Assembly (NCBI GenBank): GCA_000431075.1
Contig: HF986904.1
Coordinates: 28,320 to 50,549 of the forward strand
Source: Firmicutes bacterium CAG:555
GTDB taxonomy: Bacteria; Bacillota; Clostridia; Oscillospirales; Oscillospiraceae
Direction: 5' to 3'
Length of the DNA stretch: 22,230 bases
The notes below the pieces were generated by a model, which worked only from the letters and a program-made list of their open reading frames with translations, was not told where the DNA came from and ran no database searches. Made by a program: the position numbers and the translations under genes. Below, piece after piece: positions 1 to 5,659 of this stretch; position 1 is the first letter of the stretch; each line of letters opens with the position of its first letter.

Positions 1-366
1 CTGCTGAACCTGCCGGAGAACCTGTATGAATACAAAAATGTGGCGCTCTACGACCTTATAAACAATGTGGCGCAAAGCCGCAAGGTCGGGTTTTACTGCC
101 ACCCTGCGCTTCTCCAGCTCATGGAGTACGATAAGCAGAACGGCAGCCAACTGTACGAAACTCTAGGATGTCTTGCAAGGAACGGGTTCAACAGTGCCGC
201 GACAGCTACAGAAATGTTCCTGCACCGCAACACGCTTTTCTACCGCAAACAGAAGATCGCGGCGATGACCGGCATTGACCTGGATGATTTCAACACGCAG
301 TTCATGCTGAAATATTCATACATGATCGAGGAGTATATAGACAAGCAGTCTGGCACAAAGCTGTAA
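1..366 (+). CDS. PucR/CdaR-type transcriptional regulator, C-terminal part (5' truncated by window edge)
   Basis: The frame is open from base 1, so this is the 3' end of a longer gene; a GTG at 40 is internal rather than the real start. The visible 121 residues match the C-terminal helix-turn-helix domain of the PucR/CdaR family (HTH_30 type). The block around HPALLQLMEYDK is followed by a segment with the typical TATEMFLHRNTLFYRKQKI pattern, in which conserved H-R-N-T-L-x-Y-R residues form the DNA-recognition helix, and then by a segment equivalent to the family's usual tail. Such proteins are one-component regulators of purine, sugar-diacid or similar catabolic genes, with an N-terminal sensor domain that lies outside the window. 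Its target genes cannot be told from here. It lies next to an apparently mobile segment and may or may not belong to it. Confidence 0.8.
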   Translation: MLNLPENLYEYKNVALYDLINNVAQSRKVGFYCHPALLQLMEYDKQNGSQLYETLGCLARNGFNSAATATEMFLHRNTLFYRKQKIAAMTGIDLDDFNTQFMLKYSYMIEEYIDKQSGTKL

Positions 367-448
367 GACGGGAGCGCGGGCTGGCGCTGGACAAAGCCGC
401 GCAAGAGCAGATAGTGCGGAGGCCGGCGGAAGAGTTGAACATAGAATA

Positions 449-493
449 AAAAGCATTGTCAAGTAAATTTTGATTTTACTTGACAATGCTTTT
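449..493. repeat. 19-bp perfect inverted repeat: probable operator and/or terminator upstream of the AbiEi gene
   Basis: Two perfect 19-base arms (449-467 and 475-493) are separated by 7 bases. The right arm reads TTTACTTGACAATGCTTTT and contains the -35 hexamer TTGACA at 480-485 of the promoter for the next gene. AbiEi-type antitoxins are known to repress their own promoters through inverted repeats, so an operator role is plausible (inference). The hairpin could also end transcription of the PucR-type gene, but the bases after it (CTCTCTG) make a poor U tract and the stem is AT-rich. Confidence 0.6.
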
Positions 494-508
494 CTCTCTG
501 AGTATAGT
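480..508 (+). promoter_or_regulatory. Sigma-70-type promoter for the AbiEi operon
   Basis: A perfect -35 TTGACA (480-485), a 17-base spacer and a -10 TATAGT (503-508, 5 of 6) lie 43 bases before the GTG start at 552. The -35 is inside the right arm of the palindrome at 449-493, so a protein bound there would block RNA polymerase. Confidence 0.75.
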
Positions 509-551
509 AGTATATAGAATATGATTATACTTTTTACGGAGGTGAGGAGCA

Positions 552-1247
552 GTGCAGGCTAAACACGAAATCGAACGACAGTTAGAAAACTTCAAAGAAA
601 ACCAGCTTATTTTTGCAAGTCGGCTCTACCGTCAGAGTCTTAGCGATACTGTATCTGAATCAGCTTACTACAAGACGTTGGAGCGCATGTGCCAACAAAA
701 CACCTTGGCTCATGTCTCAAGAGGAATATACTGCAAACCGGCTCGCGATAAGTACGGAATAAGACTTCCTTCCGAACGTGATGTTATTCACGAGTTTACG
801 AGAGAAGGAAACGGGACTGTAATAGGCTATGCGTTATATAATCATCTAAATCTGACTACTCAAGTACCTAAGCTAATCGAGGTGTATTCTTCTCTGCCTG
901 AGCAGCAAACAAAGCGGATAGGAAGCGTTCGGCTTACTCAGAAGAAATTGAAATACTCACCGGAAGCTGTACGAATGGTCCAAATGCTTGAGGTGCTGAA
1001 GAACTACTCTGAAATACAGGATTTGAATCAGAGACAATTTATTAAGCTTTGCGAAGAGTTCGCTCCACATTATTCCGATGAGGTATTTGAATATGTCAAT
1101 TCGCGGATTCATTATCCCAAACGTACCATTGCATTCTTACGCAGCATCCTCGACTATTATGGAGTGAAAAATAATTTGAATAAGTATCTGTCTGCAATGT
1201 CCGAATACAAATATCCGAAAATGGAGGCGCTGCATGAAACTACATGA
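552..1247 (+). CDS. AbiEi-type (DUF6088-like) antitoxin/transcriptional regulator
   Basis: 231 residues starting with GTG, with a strong GGAGGTGA ribosome binding site at 538-545. The N-terminal 60 residues form a winged-helix-like region ending in the pattern LAHVSRGIYCKPA, typical of AbiEi antitoxins (a wing that ends in an R-G-hydrophobic-Y motif). Next comes a region around VIGYALYNHLNLTTQVP that matches the C-terminal domain of AbiEi/DUF6088 proteins (an A-x-N-x-L-x-L-T-T-Q-V-P block). In type IV AbiE systems this protein represses its own promoter and antagonises the AbiEii nucleotidyltransferase toxin. Here the gene is intact, but the following toxin gene, which overlaps it by 14 bases, is truncated, so the antitoxin appears orphaned. 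Base composition is more AT-rich than the downstream chromosome. Family assignment is by recognition; I could not run a profile search. Confidence 0.75.
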   Translation: MQAKHEIERQLENFKENQLIFASRLYRQSLSDTVSESAYYKTLERMCQQNTLAHVSRGIYCKPARDKYGIRLPSERDVIHEFTREGNGTVIGYALYNHLNLTTQVPKLIEVYSSLPEQQTKRIGSVRLTQKKLKYSPEAVRMVQMLEVLKNYSEIQDLNQRQFIKLCEEFAPHYSDEVFEYVNSRIHYPKRTIAFLRSILDYYGVKNNLNKYLSAMSEYKYPKMEALHETT

Positions 1248-1407
1248 ATTTCCTGAGGAATATAACGAATTGGTTTCTCTGGTCGCACATGAGAAACACA
1301 TATCCGAGTCTGCCGTCAAACGTGACTGTGTGAGAAGCGTGGTAAAATACATAGAGTCGATAAACTGCCGGAGGGGGTGTGCCTGTGAACTATATTCTCA
1401 TGAATAA
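1234..1407 (+). pseudogene. AbiEii-type nucleotidyltransferase toxin, truncated to its N-terminus
   Basis: An ATG at 1234 inside the end of the antitoxin gene opens a 57-residue frame beginning MKLHEFPEEYNELVSLVAHE and continuing to an S-A-V-K-R-D block. That is how AbiEii toxins start: an MKLH-x-D/E opening, then a helix ending in an I-x-x-x-x-V-x-K-D/R-D motif just before the nucleotidyltransferase core. Full-length AbiEii proteins are roughly 250-300 residues. Homology stops around residue 45, and the last residues (CRRGCACELYSHE) look like run-on into unrelated sequence, because the ribosome binding site and start of the next gene lie there. The catalytic G-S and D-x-D residues are absent, so the product cannot be an active toxin. 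The 14-base overlap with the antitoxin gene is the normal coupled arrangement for AbiE pairs. Confidence 0.65.
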
Positions 1408-1753
1408 AGATTCTGCGTGGCTTTCGTTCTCGTGCAGACGCAATGAGTTTGACGAGGTCGAGTGCAGTGAGCATGAGTGGTATACCGAGCTGCGCCCGTG
1501 GGGATATCATAATCTCACAGACTACCTGACAGGCAGACAAGCCCCGAAGCACCGCAAGCATATTACGGAGCTTCTTGAGAGATATAACTGCAACGATCTT
1601 GAGGGCTTTTTGAATGTCACCCATGCGCTTTCACTCAATGATACATTCTGGGTGAAGCCAGAGACTTCTCTGCTCAAATGGGATGACGTTTCATTGTACC
1701 GCAACGGTTCAAAGCTGTTTTGTATACCGCCATATTTTGTGCGTCATACATGA
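1385..1753 (+). CDS. HipA-like protein, N-terminal domain only (probably truncated gene)
   Basis: I chose GTG at 1385 (122 residues, opening NYILMNKDSAWLSF) because it lies 7 bases after the GGAGGGGG ribosome binding site at 1370-1377; an in-frame GTG at 1379 is too close. The opening YILMNK, the middle region with a helix ending LLERYNCNDLEGFLN, and the block HALSLNDTFWV followed by LLKWDDVSLY match the N-terminal part of HipA-like kinases of Firmicutes (family pattern: G-L-S-L-S-D-x-Y-W, then W-x-D-I/V-N-x-x-x-N). Full-length relatives are about 300 residues or more and carry a C-terminal kinase fold with the ATP-binding and catalytic residues, all missing here. Homology fades around residue 110, and the frame stops 40 bases before the half-tRNA. 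It is therefore probably a remnant cut at the element's end. A functional stand-alone small protein is less likely. Confidence 0.6.
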   Translation: MNYILMNKDSAWLSFSCRRNEFDEVECSEHEWYTELRPWGYHNLTDYLTGRQAPKHRKHITELLERYNCNDLEGFLNVTHALSLNDTFWVKPETSLLKWDDVSLYRNGSKLFCIPPYFVRHT

Positions 1754-1793
1754 AAACCTGCCAAAATGCACTCGATTCGTGTACGGCCGCATA

Positions 1794-1839
1794 ACTCCGA
1801 CTCTGAAGGTCGTGGGTTCGAATCCCGTCGGGCGTACCA
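1794..1839 (+). other. 3' half of a tRNA-Arg(CCG) gene: probable integration attachment site
   Basis: Bases 1794-1839 read as tRNA positions 31-76. They give an anticodon loop with T33 then CCG (1797-1799), the 3' anticodon strand TCTGA, a 5-base variable region, a T arm with loop TTCGAAT (1817-1823), the 3' acceptor strand CGGGCGT, discriminator A and an encoded CCA. Upstream of 1794 there is no matching 5' anticodon strand, D arm or 5' acceptor strand, so the gene is only half present. Tyrosine recombinases commonly integrate at the 3' half of tRNA genes and leave such copies at the far end of the island. I infer that the intact tRNA-Arg(CCG) lies at the other end of an element to the left of this point. 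Confidence 0.75.
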
Positions 1840-1874
1840 ATAAAGCCAAGTCATTTTGACTTGGCTTTATTTTG
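1839..1874 (+). terminator. Rho-independent terminator directly after the tRNA half
   Basis: A perfect 15-base stem (1839-1853 with 1857-1871) and TTT loop, followed by more Ts. It begins at the CCA end, as expected for the native terminator of the tRNA transcription unit, so the chromosome to the right of the half-tRNA is probably the original tRNA downstream flank. Confidence 0.8.
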
Positions 1875-1920
1875 CGGAATATTAAATTACGGAATGTGAA
1901 AAATACAAGCCGTACTTTTG

Positions 1921-1948
1921 ATCCTGCACTCCGGTGCAGGATTTTTTT
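1921..1948 (+). terminator. Second Rho-independent terminator
   Basis: ATCCTGCAC (1921-1929) pairs perfectly with GTGCAGGAT (1934-1942) across a 4-base loop, followed by a run of seven Ts (1942-1948). It stands 50 bases after the previous terminator with no gene in between, insulating the ydj operon from upstream transcription. The rest of 1754-2044 holds only the tRNA half, these terminators and the promoter below. Confidence 0.8.
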
Positions 1949-1984
1949 ATGAGTAAAACTTGTGATAACATTGTTAATGCAGGC

Positions 1985-2013
1985 TTTTCACGGCGTGCAA
2001 AATAGTGTATAAT
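1985..2013 (+). promoter_or_regulatory. Sigma-70-type promoter of the ydj operon
   Basis: TTTTCA (1985-1990, 4 of 6) and a perfect TATAAT (2008-2013) are separated by 17 bases. Transcription would start near 2020, which excludes the GTG at 2018 as the start of the first gene and supports the ATG at 2045. Confidence 0.65.
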
Positions 2014-2044
2014 CACGGTGAGAGACGGCGAAAGGGGGCGCATC

Positions 2045-2311
2045 ATGCGCAGAACGAGCCGAAGCGGCAGCTTCTTTGTCTGCCTTGTGTTTAATATGCT
2101 CCTAAACCTCGAAGGGCTCATACCTGCGGTGGTTCTCTTAGTCCTGCACTATGTGCTCGGCTGGCCGCTGTGGCTCACTTTTGCGGCCGTGGGGCTGTGG
2201 GTGCTGTATCTTATCGCATGGATGGCGGTGATCGGCTGGGCGGGACGCTGCGGCAGCACGCCCGACGCACCCAAGGAAAACAAAAATCCGTATTCAAACA
2301 AACATATATAA
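2045..2311 (+). CDS. Small membrane protein with two transmembrane helices, first gene of the ydj operon
   Basis: 88 residues from ATG 2045, chosen because AAAGGGGGCG lies at 2031-2039 and because an upstream in-frame GTG (2018) coincides with the transcription start. A short basic N-terminus (MRRTSRSG) precedes two hydrophobic segments: about residues 9-35 (FFVCLVFNMLL onwards) and 40-66 (LWLTFAAVGLWVLYLIAWMA region). The tail is polar and charged (PDAPKENKNPYSNKHI). I do not recognise a family. It starts the operon that continues 18 bases later with the YdjI-like gene, so a role beside that membrane-associated complex is a reasonable guess from position only. Confidence 0.75.
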   Translation: MRRTSRSGSFFVCLVFNMLLNLEGLIPAVVLLVLHYVLGWPLWLTFAAVGLWVLYLIAWMAVIGWAGRCGSTPDAPKENKNPYSNKHI

Positions 2312-2329
2312 CCGAAAGGAGTCTATGCA

Positions 2330-3634
2330 ATGGGACTTATCAAAGCAGGCATCGGTGCCGTAGGCGGCACATTGGCAGACCAGTGGAAGGAATTTTTCTA
2401 CTGCGAAGCGATACCCAAGGATGTGCTTGTCACAAAGGGGCAAAAGCGTACCAGCGGCCGCTCGTCGAACACCAGGGGGAATGACAACATCATCTCCAAC
2501 GGCTCTGGCATTGCCGTTGCCGACGGTCAGTGCATGATCATTGTCGAGCAGGGCAAGGTCGTCGAGGTCTGCGCAGAGCCGGGCGAGTTTACATACGATA
2601 CATCGACCGAGCCGTCCGTTTTCTCCGGCAGCCTCGGCAGCAGCATAAAAGAAACATTCAAGACCATCGGCAAGCGCTTTACCTACGGCGGCGACACTGC
2701 CAAGGATCAGCGTGTGTATTACTTTAATCTCAAGGAGCTTATCGACAATAAGTTCGGCACGCCAAACCCGATCCCGTTCCGCATTGTTGACAGCAAGATC
2801 GGCCTTGATATCGATGTATCGGTGCGCTGCTCGGGCGTGTATTCGTACAAGATCGCAGACCCGCTGCTTTTCTACACCAATGTCTGCGGCAATGTCGAGC
2901 GGGAGTATACCCGGGATGAGCTTGACAGCCAGCTCAAGACCGAGTTTATCAGCGCACTTCAGCCGGCCTTCGGCAAGCTCTCGGAGCTTGAGCTACGCCC
3001 CAATCAGATAGTCACACACAACACCGAGCTTGAAAATGCGATGAACGCAGCGCTCTCCGAAAAATGGGGCGCACTGCGCGGGTTAAAGGTCGTGAGCATC
3101 GCTCTCGGCTCCGTGACTCTGCCCGAGGACGATGCCGAGCTTATCAAGCAGGCTCAGCGCACCGCCATCATGCGTGACCCAACAATGGGTGCGGCAACGC
3201 TCGTCGGCGCTCAGGCCGATGCAATGAAGGCGGCGGCAGCCAACGGCTCGGGTGCAATGACCGGCTTCATGGGCATGGGCATGGCCATGAACGCAGGAGG
3301 CGGCATGAACGCTCAGAACCTCTACGCCATGGGTCAGCAGCAGTCAGCTCAGGCGGCACCGGCGGGCGCATGGAAATGCTCCTGCGGCGCTGTGGCTACC
3401 GGCAACTTCTGCCCCGAGTGCGGCGCAAAAAAGCCTGTTTCCGAGGGTTGGGTGTGCGCTTGCGGAGCGGTCAACAAAGGCAAATTCTGTACCGAATGCG
3501 GTGCAAAGAAACCCGCAGGCGTACCGCAGTATCGCTGCGACAAATGCGGCTGGGAGCCGGAAAAGGGCGCAAAACCGCCGAAGTTCTGCCCGGAGTGCGG
3601 CGACCCGTTTGACGACGGCGACATAGTAGGCTGA
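2330..3634 (+). CDS. ydjI: YdjI-like SPFH/virion-core-type protein with C-terminal zinc ribbons
   Basis: 434 residues from ATG 2330, preceded by AAAGGAG. Residues 1-310 match the YdjI/'virion core protein' branch of SPFH proteins: the opening GLIKAGIGAVGGTLADQWKE, the F-Y-C-E-A-I-P segment, an N-G-S-x-I-A-V-x-D-G-Q block near 60, and an SPFH core with R-x-x-G-x-Y-S-Y-K-I near 190. A Gly/Ala/Met-rich linker (about 300-345) leads to three zinc-ribbon-like units of paired cysteines (WKCSCGAVATGNFCPECGAK, a near copy beginning WVCACGAV, then YRCDKCGW ending FCPECGDPF). In Bacillus subtilis YdjI works with YdjG and YdjH to recruit the PspA stress protein to the membrane. No pspA homologue lies in this window. 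The next gene is ydjG-like, 27 bases on. Confidence 0.85.
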   Translation: MGLIKAGIGAVGGTLADQWKEFFYCEAIPKDVLVTKGQKRTSGRSSNTRGNDNIISNGSGIAVADGQCMIIVEQGKVVEVCAEPGEFTYDTSTEPSVFSGSLGSSIKETFKTIGKRFTYGGDTAKDQRVYYFNLKELIDNKFGTPNPIPFRIVDSKIGLDIDVSVRCSGVYSYKIADPLLFYTNVCGNVEREYTRDELDSQLKTEFISALQPAFGKLSELELRPNQIVTHNTELENAMNAALSEKWGALRGLKVVSIALGSVTLPEDDAELIKQAQRTAIMRDPTMGAATLVGAQADAMKAAAANGSGAMTGFMGMGMAMNAGGGMNAQNLYAMGQQQSAQAAPAGAWKCSCGAVATGNFCPECGAKKPVSEGWVCACGAVNKGKFCTECGAKKPAGVPQYRCDKCGWEPEKGAKPPKFCPECGDPFDDGDIVG

Positions 3635-3661
3635 TAATTTTGCCTGAAAGGAGTTGACCTG

Positions 3662-4777
3662 ATGCAAACCTTGCAGGAATATAAGTGCCCGTGCTGTGGC
3701 GGGGGGGGTGTGGTTGGGGGGCGCCCGCCGGGGGGGGAGAGGGGGTGCCTGCAGAAGATGAAGTGTCCGTACTGCGACACCGAGTTCGACATGGAAACAC
3801 TCAAAAGCTACGACGAGGGACTTTCCGAAGCTCCGGACGAGATGGAGTGGGAGACCACGGCAGGACAGGAATGGAACGACGGCGAGACCGACGGGCTTTG
3901 CTCGTATGTCTGCACCTCCTGCGGCGGCGAGATAGTCTGCGACGAGAACACGGCGGCGACCTCGTGTCCGTTCTGCGGAAACCCGGTCGTCATGATGGAA
4001 AAGCTCGCAGGCTCACTGAAGCCCGATATCGTGATACCGTTTAAGTTGGATAAGGAAGCGGCAAAGGCGGGATTATTAAAGCACCTGAGCGGCAAGCGCC
4101 TTGTGCCCAAGGCGTTCAAGGACGAAAACCACATCGATGAGATAAAGGGCATCTATGTCCCGTTCTGGCTGTTTGACACCGATGCCGATGCGCAGGTGCA
4201 CTACCGCACTACAAGGATGCGTGCATGGAGCGACAGCGAGTATGATTACACCGAGACCAGCCATTTTCTTGTCAGCCGCAGCGGCAGCATAGGCTTTGAG
4301 CATGTGCCGGTCGACGGCTCGCTTAAGATGGCGGATGACCTCATGGAATCCATAGAACCGTTCGATTTTTCCGAGGCCGTCGACTTTCAGACGGCGTACT
4401 TGGCGGGATATTTAGCCGATAAATATGATGTCGATGCCGAGCAGAGCGTTGAGCGGGCAAACGAGCGTGTCAAACGCTCGACCGAGGAAGCCTTTGCCTC
4501 GACCGTTCACGGATATGACACCGTCATGACCGACAGCAGCCACATCCGGCTGTATAACGGCAAGGCAAAATATGCGCTTTACCCCGTGTGGCTTTTGAAC
4601 ACCACATGGAACGGCAATAAATACACCTTTGCGATGAACGGGCAGACCGGCAAATTTGTCGGCGACCTGCCTGTAGACAAAGCTGCGGCGGCATGGTGGA
4701 CAGCCGGCCTTTCGGCGGTGTTCAGCGTTGTAGTCTACGGTGTTGTGAACCTATTGCACGGCACGGGCTTGATGTGA
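3662..4777 (+). CDS. ydjG: YdjG-like zinc-ribbon membrane protein (contains an anomalous G-rich insert)
   Basis: 371 residues from ATG 3662 with AAAGGAG upstream. It opens MQTLQEYKCPCC, the first zinc ribbon, whose second cysteine pair is C35/C38 (KCPYCDTEF). A second ribbon has C84/C87 and C102/C105 (CTSCGGEIV to TSCPFCGNPV). A conserved domain follows (IKGIYVPFWLFDTDAD, W-S-D-S-x-Y-D-Y-T-E-T-S-H-F), then a C-terminal stretch with WLLNTTWNGNKYTFAMNGQT and one transmembrane helix near 345-365. This architecture matches YdjG, a partner of YdjH and YdjI in PspA membrane recruitment in B. subtilis. Odd point: the ribbon loop between C12 and C35, normally about 8 residues shorter with a G-x-I/L-x-F-D-like sequence, reads GGGVVGGRPPGGERGC, encoded by long G runs. 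Confidence 0.85.
   Translation: MQTLQEYKCPCCGGGGVVGGRPPGGERGCLQKMKCPYCDTEFDMETLKSYDEGLSEAPDEMEWETTAGQEWNDGETDGLCSYVCTSCGGEIVCDENTAATSCPFCGNPVVMMEKLAGSLKPDIVIPFKLDKEAAKAGLLKHLSGKRLVPKAFKDENHIDEIKGIYVPFWLFDTDADAQVHYRTTRMRAWSDSEYDYTETSHFLVSRSGSIGFEHVPVDGSLKMADDLMESIEPFDFSEAVDFQTAYLAGYLADKYDVDAEQSVERANERVKRSTEEAFASTVHGYDTVMTDSSHIRLYNGKAKYALYPVWLLNTTWNGNKYTFAMNGQTGKFVGDLPVDKAAAAWWTAGLSAVFSVVVYGVVNLLHGTGLM
3698..3747 (+). other. Anomalous G-homopolymer-rich block inside ydjG
   Basis: G runs of 8 (3701-3708), 6 (3716-3721), 8 (3730-3737) and 5 (3741-3745) lie in 50 bases and have no counterpart elsewhere in the window. The block keeps the reading frame but replaces the normal zinc-ribbon loop with low-complexity Gly/Pro/Arg residues. 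Four G runs with loops of 7, 8 and 3 bases could form a G-quadruplex. The pattern also resembles poor-quality G calls from two-colour sequencing chemistry carried into an assembly. Confidence 0.7.
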
Positions 4778-4788
4778 GGGGGGCGGCT

Positions 4789-5454
4789 ATGAAAAAGAAA
4801 CTGTTTGCACTCCTGTTTGCCTTCGTGCTCAGCCTTAGCTGCGCCGTGCCGGCCTTTGCGGCAACTGCAAGTCATAGCCGTGTCGCCGACGGAGCGGAGC
4901 TTCTGACCGATGACGAGATATCGGCGCTTTCCGATATGCTCGATGAGATAAGCAGCCGTCAGCAGATGGATGTCGTCGTCATGACCTCGGATGACCTGCA
5001 GGGCTACGACACGGCGACCGAGTGCGCCGACGAGCTGTACGAGTATTGCGGCTACGGCTTCGGCGACGAGAAGGACGGTATCATGCTGTTTATCTCCATG
5101 GACGACCGTGACTGGGCGATATCCACCTGCGGCCGAGCCATCGATGTGTTCAGCGAGAACGACTGCGATTACATCGGAGACGAGATAGTGCCCTACCTGT
5201 CCGACGGCGACTATGCCGCCGCATTCGAGCGTTTTGCTGAGCTTTGCGACCGAATCATCACAAGTGGCGGCGTTGACGACGATTATGACTATGACGATGG
5301 TGATTACAGGGACTTCACCATCCCGAGCGAGCGGCTCTCGCCGGTATGGATACTCGTCTCGATAGTTGCAGGCATTCTCATTGCCGGACTCATTGTCGGG
5401 ATAATGCGCTCAAAGCTCAAGACCGTGCGCTTCCAGGCGGCAGCATGCAGATAA
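4789..5454 (+). CDS. ydjH: YdjH-like TPM-domain protein, C-terminally truncated by frameshift
   Basis: 221 residues from ATG 4789, chosen because it follows GAGGGGGGCGG and opens a clear signal peptide (MKKKLFALLFAFVLSLSCAV, cleavage expected after AFA near residue 24); an upstream in-frame GTG at 4693 lies inside ydjG. Residues 25-165 are a TPM domain (SRVADGAELLTDDEISAL, then D-V-V-V-M-T-S-D-D-L and D-G-I-M-L-F-I-S-M-D-D-R-D-W). An Asp/Tyr-rich acidic stretch follows (about 165-180), then a transmembrane helix (WILVSIVAGILIAGLIVGIM) and the family block SKLKTVRFQ. After FQAA the frame ends in ACR-stop, whereas relatives continue into a C-terminal tail that is present here in another frame. 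The gene starts 11 bases after ydjG and closes the operon. Confidence 0.8.
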   Translation: MKKKLFALLFAFVLSLSCAVPAFAATASHSRVADGAELLTDDEISALSDMLDEISSRQQMDVVVMTSDDLQGYDTATECADELYEYCGYGFGDEKDGIMLFISMDDRDWAISTCGRAIDVFSENDCDYIGDEIVPYLSDGDYAAAFERFAELCDRIITSGGVDDDYDYDDGDYRDFTIPSERLSPVWILVSIVAGILIAGLIVGIMRSKLKTVRFQAAACR

Positions 5455-5591
5455 CCGACAGAAGCGACCTGTTCCTGTACCGCACCATGTCCCGCACCCC
5501 GAGACCGAAGAGCAACGATAACTCGTCCTCCGGCGGCATCCATATGTCCTCTTCCGGCACGATGCACGGCGGCAGCAGCGGCAAATTCTGA
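5436..5591 (+). pseudogene. Displaced C-terminal segment of the YdjH-like protein (other frame)
   Basis: In the frame beginning at 5436 the sequence reads PGGSMQITDRSDLFLYRT-like family tail, then SRTPRPKSNDNSSSGG, and ends HGGSSGKF at the TGA 5589-5591. This Ser/Gly-rich tail with the R-x-D-L-F-L-Y-R motif is the usual end of this family and should be joined to the preceding frame. The junction lies at a GGCGGCAGC stretch (5436-5444). A deletion of about 22 bases between GGCAGC copies, removing the residues that normally sit between FQ-A-A and G-S, would explain the shift (inference). A real mutation and an assembly error cannot be told apart here. Confidence 0.7.
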
Positions 5592-5643
5592 TAAACCTCA
5601 AAACCGGCGCACCAAACGGTGCGCCGGTTTTGAGGTTTATCAG
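5588..5643. terminator. 26-bp perfect hairpin, bidirectional terminator between convergent genes
   Basis: Bases 5588-5613 pair perfectly with 5618-5643 across an AAAC loop. The core is GC-rich (GGCGCACC/GGTGCGCC) and the outer stem has A and T runs on both sides, suiting termination on either strand. The hairpin overlaps the TGA of the YdjH tail and ends 17 bases before the stop of the EFR1 gene. Confidence 0.85.
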
Positions 5644-5659
5644 TATCATCAATTCAAAA

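Noticed and set aside
369..449. Short coding-like tail ending in TAA after the PucR-type gene
   Set aside because: No start codon with a ribosome binding site and no recognisable family; it overlaps the regulator's end in another frame.
1783..1793. ACGGCCG as a possible 5' acceptor strand of a complete small tRNA
   Set aside because: It matches the needed ACGCCCG imperfectly and leaves no room for a D arm or a 5' anticodon strand, so the tRNA is a 3' half only.
2170..2484. Open frame of 104 codons overlapping the small membrane protein and ydjI
   Set aside because: Out of frame with two better supported genes and without motif or ribosome binding site.
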